Shown here: positions 33,954 through 43,484 of the stretch, in pieces
Numbering within the stretch: the stretch's first letter is position 1
How the letters are laid out: every line of letters begins with the position of its first letter
Assembly (NCBI GenBank): GCA_910575835.1
Contig: CAJTGB010000007.1
Span: 1-64,000, forward strand
Source: Lachnospiraceae bacterium
GTDB lineage: Bacteria > Bacillota > Clostridia > Lachnospirales > Lachnospiraceae
DNA: 64,000 nucleotides
Direction of reading: 5' to 3'
Translations under genes and position numbers: made by a program
The notes under the pieces: generated by a model
Databases searched by the model: none
Told to the model about the DNA's origin: nothing
Seen by the model: the letters and a program-made list of their open reading frames with translations, nothing else

Positions 33954-36602
33954 GTGGCGGAATTAACACCGATGATGCAGCAGTACATGGAGACGAAGAA
34001 GGAGTACAAGGACTGTATCTTATTCTATAGATTGGGAGATTTTTACGAGATGTTCTTTGATGATGCGCTTACCGCATCGAAGGAACTGGAGATTACACTG
34101 ACCGGCAAGAACTGCGGACTAGAGGAACGAGCACCGATGTGCGGCGTTCCTTATCACGCTGTAGACAATTATTTGAACCGTCTGGTATCTAAGGGGTACA
34201 AGGTTGCGATCTGCGAGCAGATGGAGGATGCGTCAAGCGCCAGGGGATTGGTCAAGCGCGATGTAGTCAGGATCGTGACGCCGGGGACGAATCTTGACGT
34301 ACAAGCGCTGGATGAGACGAAGAATAACTATATCATGTGCGTGGTCTATATCGCGGACCGATACGGGCTGTCGATTGCGGATGTGACTACCGGGGAGTAC
34401 ATGGTCACGGAACTGAACGGGTCTAATAAGTTATTTGACGAGATCTACAAATATATGCCCTCCGAGCTGATCTGCAATGAATCCTTCTACATGAGCGGCA
34501 TGGATCTTAAGCTTCTGAAGGACAAGCTGGGGATAACGCTGTATTCCCTGGATTCCTGGTATTTTGACGATAAGATCTGTCATCGGACGCTTACGGATCA
34601 TTTTCATGTGAAGGGCCTGGACGGGCTTGGATTGAAGGATTACGACTGCGGAGTGATCGCGGCGGGGGCACTGCTCCAATATCTTCTGGAGACGCAGAAG
34701 AGGGATCTGTCCCATATTACCAGGCTTTCTGTCTATGCGGCGGGGAAATATATGCTGCTAGACAGTTCCACCCGCCGGAACCTGGAACTTAGCGAGACGC
34801 TTCGGGAGAAGCAGAAGAGGGGTTCGCTTCTGTGGGTGTTGGACAAGACGAAGACGGCCATGGGGGCACGGGCGCTCCGTAAGCACATCGAACAGCCGTT
34901 GATCGATAAGGCAGAGATCGAACGCCGTCTGGACGCGGTAGAGGAGCTGAAGGATAACGCCATTTCCAGAGAAGAGATCCGGGAATATCTTTCCTCGATC
35001 TATGATCTGGAGCGTCTGGTGTGCAGGATTACCTATCAGTCGGCGAATCCAAGGGATCTGACCGCGTTTGCGCATTCTCTTGCCATGCTGCCCCATATCA
35101 AATACATTCTTAAGGAAATGAAAGCGCCGCTTCTTCGAAAGCTGTATGAGAGCCTGGATACTCTGGAGGATCTCTGCGAGCTGGTAAAAAGCGCCGTTAA
35201 GGAAGACCCGCCCATCGCCATGAAGGAGGGCGGCATCATCAGGGAAGGTTACAATGAGGAGGTGGACAGGCTTAGATCCGCCAAATCGGACGGGAAGGAA
35301 TGGCTTGCGAAGCTGGAGGCCGACGAGCGGGAGAAGACCGGGATCAAGAACCTTAAGGTACGGTTCAACAAGGTGTTCGGCTATTATCTGGAGGTGACGA
35401 ACTCCTTCAAGAGCATGGTGCCGGAATATTATACCCGCAAGCAGACCCTTGCCAACGCGGAGCGTTATATCATCCCTGAATTAAAAGAACTGGAGGATAC
35501 GATCCTTGGAGCGGAGGATAAGCTGTACGCATTGGAGTATCAGCTCTACTGCGAGGTGCGGGATAAGATCGGAGCTGAGATCCTCAGGATCCAGGCAAGC
35601 GCGGGAGCTGTGGCACAGCTTGACGCGTTCTCATCCCTGGCTCTTGTTGCGGAGAGAAACAACTATGTCCGGCCGGGGATCAATGAGAAGGGAATCATTG
35701 ATATCAAGGACGGGCGGCATCCGGTAGTGGAGAAGATGATCCCTAATGATATGTTTATCGCCAACGATACCTATCTGAATGACAGGAAAAACAGGATCTC
35801 GGTTATAACCGGTCCCAATATGGCGGGCAAATCCACCTACATGCGGCAGACCGCGCTGATCGTCCTGATGGCGCAGATAGGCTCCTTCGTTCCGGCTTCC
35901 GGTGCGGATATCGGACTGGTGGACCGGATATTTACCAGAGTGGGGGCGTCAGATGACCTGGCAAGCGGTCAGAGTACATTCATGGTGGAGATGACGGAGG
36001 TTGCGAACATTCTGCGCAATGCGACCAGCAAGAGCCTCCTGATCTTAGACGAGATCGGCCGGGGAACCAGCACCTTCGACGGACTGAGCATCGCCTGGGC
36101 GGTGATCGAGCATATCAGCAACAGCAAGCTCTTAGGTGCCAAGACCCTGTTTGCTACCCATTATCATGAGCTGACGGAGCTTGAAGGGAAGATCAATAAC
36201 GTGAATAACTACTGCATCGCTGTGAAGGAGAAGGGCGACGACATCATTTTCCTTAGAAAGATCGTAAAAGGCGGCGCGGACAAGAGCTACGGAATCCAGG
36301 TGGCGAGGCTTGCTGGAGTACCGGAGACGGTGATCGAGCGCGCGAAGGAGATCGTAGAAGAGCTGGTGCAGGCGGACATCACGGATAAGATCAAGGATAT
36401 CGCGTCTCACGGACAGGAACAGCTATCGGCAAAGCCCCGGCATTACGACGAGGTGGATCTGGCGCAGATGTCTTTGTTTGATACGGTGAAGGATGACGAT
36501 GTGATCGATGAGATCAAGAGTCTGGATCTGGGTAATCTGACGCCGATCGACGCGCTGAATACGCTATATCAGCTGCAGAATAAATTAAAGAACCGATGGT
36601 AG
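33954..36602 (+). CDS. mutS: DNA mismatch repair protein MutS
   Basis: An 882-residue MutS1. The mismatch-wedge motif GDFYEMF is at residues 28-34, followed by connector, lever and clamp domains. The C-terminal ATPase has Walker A GPNMAGKST (about 620-628) and Walker B LLILDEIGRGTSTFDG (about 690). It recognises mismatches and recruits MutL. The start is a GTG at 33954 with AGAGAGGTACAAC upstream; a TATAAT at about 33861 may be part of its promoter. mutL follows after 53 bp and miaA overlaps mutL, giving a mutS-mutL-miaA unit as in many Firmicutes. Confidence 0.97.
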   Translation: MAELTPMMQQYMETKKEYKDCILFYRLGDFYEMFFDDALTASKELEITLTGKNCGLEERAPMCGVPYHAVDNYLNRLVSKGYKVAICEQMEDASSARGLVKRDVVRIVTPGTNLDVQALDETKNNYIMCVVYIADRYGLSIADVTTGEYMVTELNGSNKLFDEIYKYMPSELICNESFYMSGMDLKLLKDKLGITLYSLDSWYFDDKICHRTLTDHFHVKGLDGLGLKDYDCGVIAAGALLQYLLETQKRDLSHITRLSVYAAGKYMLLDSSTRRNLELSETLREKQKRGSLLWVLDKTKTAMGARALRKHIEQPLIDKAEIERRLDAVEELKDNAISREEIREYLSSIYDLERLVCRITYQSANPRDLTAFAHSLAMLPHIKYILKEMKAPLLRKLYESLDTLEDLCELVKSAVKEDPPIAMKEGGIIREGYNEEVDRLRSAKSDGKEWLAKLEADEREKTGIKNLKVRFNKVFGYYLEVTNSFKSMVPEYYTRKQTLANAERYIIPELKELEDTILGAEDKLYALEYQLYCEVRDKIGAEILRIQASAGAVAQLDAFSSLALVAERNNYVRPGINEKGIIDIKDGRHPVVEKMIPNDMFIANDTYLNDRKNRISVITGPNMAGKSTYMRQTALIVLMAQIGSFVPASGADIGLVDRIFTRVGASDDLASGQSTFMVEMTEVANILRNATSKSLLILDEIGRGTSTFDGLSIAWAVIEHISNSKLLGAKTLFATHYHELTELEGKINNVNNYCIAVKEKGDDIIFLRKIVKGGADKSYGIQVARLAGVPETVIERAKEIVEELVQADITDKIKDIASHGQEQLSAKPRHYDEVDLAQMSLFDTVKDDDVIDEIKSLDLGNLTPIDALNTLYQLQNKLKNRW

Positions 36603-36655
36603 GAAGCGCTGCCTATGCATGGGGCGGTCTGGAAATTGGAAGGACAGGATAAGGG

Positions 36656-38863
36656 ATGAACAAGATACAGGTCTTAGATACAGTTACGATTGACAAGATC
36701 GCGGCCGGAGAGGTGATCGAGCGCCCGGCGTCCGTGGTCAAGGAACTGGTGGAGAATGCCATCGACGCTAAGGCAACGGCGATCGTGGTGGAGATCAGTG
36801 AGGGCGGAACGTCGCTGATACGGATCGCAGACAACGGATGCGGGATCGGGAAGGAAGAGGTTCCGAACGCGTTCCTGCGCCATTCCACCAGTAAGATCCG
36901 GTCGGTGGATGATCTGGTGCATATCGGTTCGCTGGGATTCCGCGGGGAGGCATTATCGAGTATCGCGGCGGTTTCTCAGGTGGAGCTGATCACGAAGACG
37001 AAGGAGCAGACCTTCGGGACGAGATACCGGGTCAACGGCGGGAAGGAAGTGGAGCTGGAGGATACGGGCGCCCGGGACGGGACTACGTTCCTGATCCGGC
37101 AATTGTTCTACAATGTACCTGCCAGACGGAAGTTCTTGAAAACTCCTATGACGGAGGCAAGCCATGTGGGAGATCTGATGACGAGGCTTGCCCTGTCTCA
37201 TCCAGAGATATCTTTTCAGTTTATCAATAACGGGCAGTCGAAGCTTCACAGCTCTGGGAACGGGAATCTGAAAGATGTGATCTATCACGTCTACGGGCGG
37301 GATATCGCTTCGAATCTCCTCGCGGCAGAATGTGAAGTACCCGGAATGAAGATCACCGGATTCTTAGGAAAGCCGGTGATATCAAGAGGAAACCGTAACT
37401 TCGAGAATTATTTTATCAATGGGCGTTATGTGAAGAATCAGATCGTTTCAAAAGCTATTGAGGATGCGTACAAAGACTTCTCCATGCAGCACAAGTATCC
37501 ATTCGTAGTGCTGCATATGGAGATCGACGGTGAGAATGTGGATGTGAATGTACACCCGGCCAAGATGGAGCTTCGTTTCCATAATCAGCAGGAGGTCTAT
37601 AACCGGGTGTACGAGACGGTAAGTCGGGGCCTGCATGAGGAGGAGCTGATCCCCCATGTGGAATTCGGCGATCCAAAGAGCAGGAAGATGCCGTCAGAAC
37701 CGCTTTCCTTCGAGAATCTGTCTCCGAAGGCAGGCGGAGGAAGGAGTTCTGGCCATGTTCTGAAGGCGTCAGAGAAGCGGGCAGATGCCGGGGCGTCAGA
37801 CAGGCAGACAGATGTGAAGGCGTCAGAGGGGCAGACGGACGCCGGGGCATCGGAACAAAATCTGGATTATTTTATGGGGAAGATGCGGGAGCGGGTCAAG
37901 GCATATCATGGCCAGCGCTCTGCCGCCGAAGTTGCGGATAAGGGAGGAATCTTCAGGCCTGAGATCCAGACCGACCGTATCCGTGAGGCGGCGGAATATG
38001 CAAGGAGGCGGCCAGTGTCCGAGAAGGCGGCGGAATATGCAGGGAAGCAGCCTGTATCTGAAAAAGCGGCGGAATATACAGAGAGTCAGCCTGTATCTGA
38101 AAAAGCGGCGGAATATGCAGGGAAACAGCCTGTGTCCGAGAAGGCACTGGAATATACAGGGAAGCAGCCTGTATCTGAAAAGGCGGCGGAATATACAGAG
38201 AGTCAGCTTGCGTCCGAGAAGGCGGCGGAAGAACCGAGACAGCTTAATCTGTTCGAAGAGAAATTGTTGACACGGGAGGCGAAGGATGAATACCGCCTGA
38301 TCGGACAGCTCTTCGAGACTTACTGGCTGGCGGAATACCGTGAGAGTCTCTACATTATCGATCAGCATGCCGCTCATGAGAGGGTCTTGTATGAGCGGAC
38401 CTTAAAGAGCATGAAGGCGAGAGAATTCACCTCTCAGATGATCAGCCCGCCGATTGTCCTGGATCTGAGCATGCAGGAGGCGGAGCTTCTAAAAAGGCAT
38501 ATGGACCGGTTTACCCGGATCGGTTTTGAATTCGAAGAATTCGGGCAGGAATCATTCGCAGTCAGGGCGGTTCCTGACAATCTGTTCAGTATTGCGAAGA
38601 AGGATCTGCTGCTTCAGATGCTAGACGGCCTGTCAGATGAGATAAGCCGGAATCTGTCTCCGGAACTGATCGACGAGAAGGTGGCTTCTATGTCCTGCAA
38701 AGCAGCGGTTAAGGGGAATATGAAGCTGTCGGCCGCCGAAGTTGATACGCTCATCAGTGAACTTCTGACGCTCGAGAATCCTTATCACTGCCCGCATGGA
38801 AGGCCGACCATCATTGCCATGAGCCGCCGGGAGTTAGAAAAGAAATTTAAGAGGATAGTGTGA
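36656..38863 (+). CDS. mutL: DNA mismatch repair protein MutL (endonuclease type) with repeat-rich linker
   Basis: A 735-residue MutL. GHKL ATPase motifs are at the N-terminus (ELVENAIDA, DNGCGI, GFRGEAL). The C-terminal dimerisation/endonuclease domain has DQHAAHERVLYE near residue 569 and CPHGRPT at the end, so this is the metal-dependent nicking type used by organisms lacking MutH. The linker between them (about residues 360-525) is unusual: three 9-residue repeats (GASDRQTDVK type), then six 13-residue repeats (AAEYAGKQPVSEK type). No obvious Shine-Dalgarno stands directly before the ATG beyond GGACAGGATAAGGG. Overlaps the miaA start. Confidence 0.95.
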   Translation: MNKIQVLDTVTIDKIAAGEVIERPASVVKELVENAIDAKATAIVVEISEGGTSLIRIADNGCGIGKEEVPNAFLRHSTSKIRSVDDLVHIGSLGFRGEALSSIAAVSQVELITKTKEQTFGTRYRVNGGKEVELEDTGARDGTTFLIRQLFYNVPARRKFLKTPMTEASHVGDLMTRLALSHPEISFQFINNGQSKLHSSGNGNLKDVIYHVYGRDIASNLLAAECEVPGMKITGFLGKPVISRGNRNFENYFINGRYVKNQIVSKAIEDAYKDFSMQHKYPFVVLHMEIDGENVDVNVHPAKMELRFHNQQEVYNRVYETVSRGLHEEELIPHVEFGDPKSRKMPSEPLSFENLSPKAGGGRSSGHVLKASEKRADAGASDRQTDVKASEGQTDAGASEQNLDYFMGKMRERVKAYHGQRSAAEVADKGGIFRPEIQTDRIREAAEYARRRPVSEKAAEYAGKQPVSEKAAEYTESQPVSEKAAEYAGKQPVSEKALEYTGKQPVSEKAAEYTESQLASEKAAEEPRQLNLFEEKLLTREAKDEYRLIGQLFETYWLAEYRESLYIIDQHAAHERVLYERTLKSMKAREFTSQMISPPIVLDLSMQEAELLKRHMDRFTRIGFEFEEFGQESFAVRAVPDNLFSIAKKDLLLQMLDGLSDEISRNLSPELIDEKVASMSCKAAVKGNMKLSAAEVDTLISELLTLENPYHCPHGRPTIIAMSRRELEKKFKRIV
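37766..37846 (+). repeat. Three 27-bp tandem repeats in the mutL linker
   Basis: Units at 37766, 37793 and 37820, each beginning GCGTCAGA and encoding variants of ASEGQTDAG, with a partial fourth (GCATCGGAA) at 37847. Confidence 0.8.
37988..38221 (+). repeat. Six 39-bp tandem repeats in the mutL linker
   Basis: Six in-frame 39-bp units from 37988 to 38221, encoding AAEYA(R/G)KQPVSEK and AAEYTESQPVSEK variants. Units alternate between the GKQ and ESQ types, suggesting expansion by unequal exchange. Multiples of three keep MutL in frame. Confidence 0.9.
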
Positions 38864-39840
38864 CCATGAAGCATTTCGTGAAAAAACCATTGGTAGTCCT
38901 GACAGGTCCTACGGCTGTCGGGAAGACGAAGGCCTCCATCGGGCTTGCAAAAGCGATCGGCGGGGAGATCATTTCCGCGGATTCCATGCAGATCTATAAG
39001 CATATGGATATCGGTTCGGCTAAGATCCGCCCCTGGGAGATGGAAGGGATCAAGCATTATCTGGTGGATGAATTGGAGCCCTGGGAGGAATTCCATGTGG
39101 TACGTTTTCAGCAGATGGCGAAATCGGCAATAGATCAGATCTATGCCAATCAGCACATTCCCATTGTAGTTGGAGGCACAGGGTTTTATATCCAGGCGCT
39201 TCTGTATGATATTGATTTTACTGAGAACGACGGGGATGATACTTACCGCAGAGAGCTTGAAGAGGAGGCGCGGACACGGGGAGGAAGGACGCTTCACGAC
39301 CGGTTAAGACAGGTAGACCCGGAGGCGGCCGATCAGATTCACGCCAATAATGTGAAGCGTGTGATCCGCGCGTTGGAATTCTACCGTCAGACAGGACAGC
39401 GTATCTCGGAGCATAATGAGCGGGAACGTAAGAAGGAATCGCCGTATCGTTTTGTTTACTTTGTGTTAAATGATGAACGCACGAAGCTCTACGAGCGGAT
39501 CGACAGACGTGTGGACCAGATGCTTTCAGAGGGGCTGACAGACGAGGTGCAGTCATTGCGGGAAATGGGCTGTACCGGCGATATGGTATCTATGCAGGGC
39601 CTTGGATACAAAGAGATACTGTCTTATCTCAGCGGGGAGATAAGCCTTGATGAAGCAGTCTATCTGCTGAAACGTGATACCAGACATTTTGCAAAGAGAC
39701 AGATCACCTGGTTTAAGAGGGAGAGAGAGGTGATCTGGATCAATAAGGATGAGTATGGATACAATGAAGAGATGATTCTTGAAGATATGCTCGGACATAT
39801 CCGTGCAAAGCTTATGCAGGGCAATGACGCACCTGTATAG
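38860..39840 (+). CDS. miaA: tRNA dimethylallyltransferase
   Basis: A 326-residue MiaA that transfers dimethylallyl to A37 of tRNAs, making i6A37, the substrate of MiaB. P-loop GPTAVGKT is at residues 16-23, followed by the IISADSMQIYKHMDIGSAK substrate segment, HYLVDELEPWEEF and VGGTGFYIQALL; the C-terminus contains KRDTRHFAKRQITWFKR. The start is a GTG overlapping the mutL stop, with AAGAGGATA upstream; an in-frame ATG at 38866 is the alternative. Confidence 0.96.
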   Translation: MTMKHFVKKPLVVLTGPTAVGKTKASIGLAKAIGGEIISADSMQIYKHMDIGSAKIRPWEMEGIKHYLVDELEPWEEFHVVRFQQMAKSAIDQIYANQHIPIVVGGTGFYIQALLYDIDFTENDGDDTYRRELEEEARTRGGRTLHDRLRQVDPEAADQIHANNVKRVIRALEFYRQTGQRISEHNERERKKESPYRFVYFVLNDERTKLYERIDRRVDQMLSEGLTDEVQSLREMGCTGDMVSMQGLGYKEILSYLSGEISLDEAVYLLKRDTRHFAKRQITWFKREREVIWINKDEYGYNEEMILEDMLGHIRAKLMQGNDAPV

Positions 39841-39887
39841 GGAGGCTTAGATTGGCGGAGCGTATGGAAGATAAGGGGAGAACCACT

Positions 39888-40178
39888 ATGAGAAGATTAT
39901 TTAAGAGCAAATTTATCAAGAAAATGAATACGCTGCTGAAGGTCTACTCTCATTCACATAATGCGGAGGCGACCTATAAGGAATTATTGAAGCTGGAGCC
40001 GTTGATTCGGAGCAAAGGGGAGGAATCGCTCTTTGAGCTGAACCGTGCGTCGCTTCTGTATGATATGAAGCAATACAAGGAGGCGGCGGAGATTATTATG
40101 CAGATCCGGCCGCTGAACCCGGAATTCGACGCCAAATGCGCGGTTGTCAGGACGAAGATCCTGGATTCCTGGCATTAA
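39888..40178 (+). CDS. Small helical TPR-like protein
   Basis: A 96-residue basic-then-acidic helical protein (MRRLFKSKFIKK, then AEATYKELLKLEPL and SLLYDMKQYKEAAEIIMQI). The last part looks like one and a half TPR motifs. No function known. The ATG at 39888 has AAGGGGAG six bases upstream; a TTG at 39852, behind GGGAGG, would add twelve residues and is also possible. It lies between miaA and the methionine gamma-lyase-like gene. Confidence 0.6.
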   Translation: MRRLFKSKFIKKMNTLLKVYSHSHNAEATYKELLKLEPLIRSKGEESLFELNRASLLYDMKQYKEAAEIIMQIRPLNPEFDAKCAVVRTKILDSWH

Positions 40179-40236
40179 GCATATGTAACTGTGAATTCCG
40201 AAGCGTGAGATTTGTTTTACAGAGAAGGGATATTAC

Positions 40237-41553
40237 ATGATGAATGATGAGATAAATAAGATAAAGGCTGATAACAGCGTTGCTTCGCTCTATGAAGAAT
40301 TGGGAGTGCGAAGGGAAGTCCTTAGATTCGGCCGGGAGATAGAAGCGGGGCTTAAGGAGCGTTTCCTTGCCATTGATGAGACTGCGGAGTATAACCAGCT
40401 CAAAGTGATACACGCCATGCAGAAGAATCAGGTCAGCGAGGGATGCTTTCACTATGCAAGCGGATACGGTTATAATGATGCGGGACGCGACACATTGGAA
40501 GAGGTGTATGCTTCCGTATTCCACACGGAAAGCGCATTGGTACGCCCGCAGATCACCTGCGGAACCCATGCGCTTGCGCTTGCTTTGAGCGCCAACCTGC
40601 GGCCGGGCGACGAACTGCTGTCGCCCGTGGGGAAGCCTTATGACACGCTGGAGGAGGTTATCGGTATCAGGCCATCCAAGGGATCTCTTGCTGAATACGG
40701 GGTATCCTATTCTCAGGTTGAGCTTCTGCCGGACGGAACTTTCGACTATGAGAACATCAAAAAAGCGGTCTGCAAGAAAACGAAGATGGTTACCATCCAG
40801 CGGTCGAAGGGATACCAGACAAGGCCAAGCTTCTCTGTCGGGCAGATCGGGGAGCTGATTCGTTTTGTCAAGGATATCAGGCCGGATATCATCTGTATGG
40901 TGGATAATTGTTACGGAGAATTTGTTGAAGTCATAGAGCCAAGCGACGTGGGCGCAGATCTGGTCGTAGGTTCCCTTATTAAGAATCCGGGAGGCGGTTT
41001 GGCTCCGATCGGAGGATATATTGCAGGCAGGAAGGATCTGATCGAGGCCTGCGGATATCGTCTGACATCCCCGGGACTTGGGAAAGAGGTCGGGGCTTCC
41101 CTTGGCGTGATGCAGTCCTTCTATCAGGGATTGTTCCTTGCGCCGACGGTGACGGCCGGGGCGCTGAAAGGTGCCGTCTTTGCGGCAAATATTTATGAAA
41201 AGCTTGGATATCCGGTGGTGCCGGACAGTTCTGAGAGCAGGCACGATATTATCCAGGCCGTTACATTCGGGAAGCCGGAAGGCGTGATCGCATTTTGCAA
41301 GGGGATCCAGGCGGCGGCGCCGGTGGATTCTTATGTGACGCCGATTCCGTGGGCGATGCCGGGATACGACAGCGATGTGATCATGGCGGCGGGGGCTTTC
41401 GTGCAGGGTTCGTCGATCGAGCTTAGTGCGGACGGACCGATCAAGCCGCCTTATGCGGTGTATTTCCAGGGAGGGCTTACATGGCCCCACGCAAGGCTTG
41501 GAATCTTGATGTCTCTTGAATATCTGGTGCGGGAAGGCGTGGTCGTGCTATAA
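40237..41553 (+). CDS. Methionine gamma-lyase-like PLP enzyme (PF06838)
   Basis: A 438-residue PLP-dependent enzyme of the YnbB/'aluminium resistance protein' family. CHYASGYGYNDAGRDTLEEVYA, the cofactor-binding ITCGTHALALALSANL and the Lys-containing VGSLIKNPGGGLAPIGGYI (Lys near residue 249) are visible. The family is fold-type I and probably cleaves a C-S bond of an amino acid; the substrate is unproven. GAGAAGGGATATTAC precedes the ATG. In Bacillus this gene also follows the mutSL/miaA/hfq region, so the order is partly conserved. Confidence 0.88.
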   Translation: MMNDEINKIKADNSVASLYEELGVRREVLRFGREIEAGLKERFLAIDETAEYNQLKVIHAMQKNQVSEGCFHYASGYGYNDAGRDTLEEVYASVFHTESALVRPQITCGTHALALALSANLRPGDELLSPVGKPYDTLEEVIGIRPSKGSLAEYGVSYSQVELLPDGTFDYENIKKAVCKKTKMVTIQRSKGYQTRPSFSVGQIGELIRFVKDIRPDIICMVDNCYGEFVEVIEPSDVGADLVVGSLIKNPGGGLAPIGGYIAGRKDLIEACGYRLTSPGLGKEVGASLGVMQSFYQGLFLAPTVTAGALKGAVFAANIYEKLGYPVVPDSSESRHDIIQAVTFGKPEGVIAFCKGIQAAAPVDSYVTPIPWAMPGYDSDVIMAAGAFVQGSSIELSADGPIKPPYAVYFQGGLTWPHARLGILMSLEYLVREGVVVL

Positions 41554-41667
41554 AGGCTGCTTAAATGCCTGCCAGAGGAGGATGAGAGGGCCTGCAGTGA
41601 TTTTGAGTTAAATTGCTGCTATATTGTGTTTAAGAAAAAGATTACAAAGAATAATTAGGCAGGGATC

Positions 41668-42960
41668 ATGAAAAGGATTGGGATAATCGGAGGCGGGGCT
41701 GCCGGTATTGCGGCGGCAGTCGCCGCGGCGAGAAATGACAGACAGGCAAAGGTATTTATTCTGGAACAGAAGGAGAAGATCGGCAAGAAGATCCTTGCGA
41801 CGGGGAACGGACGCTGTAATCTGACGAACCGGCGGATAGACGGTTCTGTTGAAGAGCTCTGTTATCACGGAGAGGATGTTCGGTTTGCAGGGAAAGTGCT
41901 TGGGCAGTTCGGATATGAGGATACATTAAAGTTCTTTGAATCCATAGGCCTTGTGACTAAAATGCGGGGAGATTATGTCTATCCCCGTTCTGATCAGGCA
42001 GGGACGGTGCTTGAACTTCTGAAGCTGGAATTGAAGCGTCTTGGCGTAGAAATCTACTGCGGGATGCGGGTTCAGTCAATCACACAAAAGAAGAAGGAAT
42101 TCAGTATCAAGGCAAAGCAATGTCCGGCAGAATCCAAAGTGAGTAAGAAAGAACAAAATATGCAGATATTCAAGGCGGATGGGCTTATCCTTGCCTGCGG
42201 AGGGCAGGCGGCGTCTGCGTTTGGTTCTGACGGGAGCGGTTATCATCTGGCAAAAACGTTGGGACATCATGTTACGCCTGTCGTACCGGCGCTGGTGCAG
42301 CTTAAAGTGAAGAATCATCCGTTCGCAAAGGCGTCGGGAGTCCGCGCGGAAGCCCGGGTGACGGCTTTGATCGATGGTGTGCCGACGGCGTCGGATACCG
42401 GGGAGTTGCAGATCACCGCATATGGGATATCCGGGATTCCGGTATTCCAGATCAGCCGTCATATTGCGTTGGGATTGTATCAGAAGAGGAGGGTGGAGGC
42501 TGCGCTTGATCTTCTGCCGGAATATTCCAGAGAAGAGATCCTGGGATTGCTGATGAAGCTAGCAGAGAACCGGACAGACCTGACGGTTGGGGAATGCCTT
42601 GCGGGAATATTTAACCAGAAGTTGGTTCCGAGGATATCAGAGCTTGTCGGGATACGGCTTCAGACAAAGATGTCAGAATTAGATAAACGCGGGTATAATA
42701 GGATCGCGGATCAGTGTAAGCGGATATGTCTTACGATCCAGGATACGAACGGATTCGAGAATGCACAGGTGTGCGCCGGCGGTGTGCGGACGGATGAAGT
42801 GGATCCGCGGACTATGGAGTCAGAGCTGGTAAAGGGACTGTATCTTGTCGGAGAATTGCTGGATGTAGATGGCATCTGCGGGGGATATAATCTGCAATGG
42901 GCGTGGGCGACCGGGTGTATCGCGGGGAAGTCGGCTGCTGTGAAGCAGGGGAATAGGTGA
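41668..42960 (+). CDS. HI0933-like NAD(P)/FAD flavoprotein (BaiN/YhiN family)
   Basis: A 430-residue flavoprotein with FAD-binding IGIIGGGAAGIAAAVAAA, ATGNGRCNLTN, GGQAASAFGSDGSGYHLA and the C-terminal GICGGYNLQWAWATG signature. It belongs to the HI0933/YhiN family; one clostridial member (BaiN) was linked to bile acid dehydroxylation, but most are of unknown function, so that role is not claimed. The GNAT start overlaps its stop. Confidence 0.85.
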   Translation: MKRIGIIGGGAAGIAAAVAAARNDRQAKVFILEQKEKIGKKILATGNGRCNLTNRRIDGSVEELCYHGEDVRFAGKVLGQFGYEDTLKFFESIGLVTKMRGDYVYPRSDQAGTVLELLKLELKRLGVEIYCGMRVQSITQKKKEFSIKAKQCPAESKVSKKEQNMQIFKADGLILACGGQAASAFGSDGSGYHLAKTLGHHVTPVVPALVQLKVKNHPFAKASGVRAEARVTALIDGVPTASDTGELQITAYGISGIPVFQISRHIALGLYQKRRVEAALDLLPEYSREEILGLLMKLAENRTDLTVGECLAGIFNQKLVPRISELVGIRLQTKMSELDKRGYNRIADQCKRICLTIQDTNGFENAQVCAGGVRTDEVDPRTMESELVKGLYLVGELLDVDGICGGYNLQWAWATGCIAGKSAAVKQGNR

Positions 42961-43484
42961 CAGATATGATATTGGAAACAGAACGATTATATTTACGTGA
43001 GATGGGGCAGGATGATTTTCCTGCTTTGTGTAAGATACTAAAGGACCCAGAGGTAATGTATGCTTATGAAGGGGCGTTTAGCGACGAGGAAGTGCAGGAA
43101 TGGCTTGACAGACAGATCTCCCGTTACCGGAAATGGGGCTTTGGATTATGGGCGGCCGTCTTGAAAGAAACAGATGAGATGATCGGGCAATGCGGACTGA
43201 CCATGCAGCCATGGAAGGACGAAGAAGTGCTCGAGATTGGTTATCTGTTCTGCCGGAAATACTGGCACAACGGCTATGCGTCAGAAGCCGCCAAAGCCTG
43301 TAAGAGATATGCGTTTGAAGAACTTGACGCCGATGAGGTCTGTTCGATCATTCGGGATACGAATACGGCTTCCCAGAATGTGGCAGTCAGAAACGGTATG
43401 GTCAGGAAAGACAGTTGGACAAAACATTACCGCGGTGTGGATATGCCGCATTTTCGATATGCCGCAGTCAGGGCAAGCATATGA
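42957..43484 (+). CDS. GNAT N-acetyltransferase (RimJ/RimL-like)
   Basis: A 175-residue acetyltransferase (Acetyltransf_3 type): MILETERLYLREM start, WLDRQISRYRKWGFG, and the acetyl-CoA-binding EIGYLFCRKYWHNGYASEAAKAC. The GTG at 42957 overlaps the stop of the flavoprotein gene and has AGGGG seven bases upstream. Its end overlaps the AraC regulator ATG. The acceptor substrate is unknown. Confidence 0.87.
   Translation: MTDMILETERLYLREMGQDDFPALCKILKDPEVMYAYEGAFSDEEVQEWLDRQISRYRKWGFGLWAAVLKETDEMIGQCGLTMQPWKDEEVLEIGYLFCRKYWHNGYASEAAKACKRYAFEELDADEVCSIIRDTNTASQNVAVRNGMVRKDSWTKHYRGVDMPHFRYAAVRASI

Noticed and set aside
37988-38221. Regularly spaced repeats that might suggest a CRISPR array
   Set aside because: Units are contiguous with no spacers, in frame and coding within mutL.
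40147-41490. A 447-codon open frame on the minus strand
   Set aside because: It is the complement of the methionine gamma-lyase-like gene, which has clear family motifs and a ribosome binding site; the antisense product is rich in Arg/His/Leu without recognisable domains.
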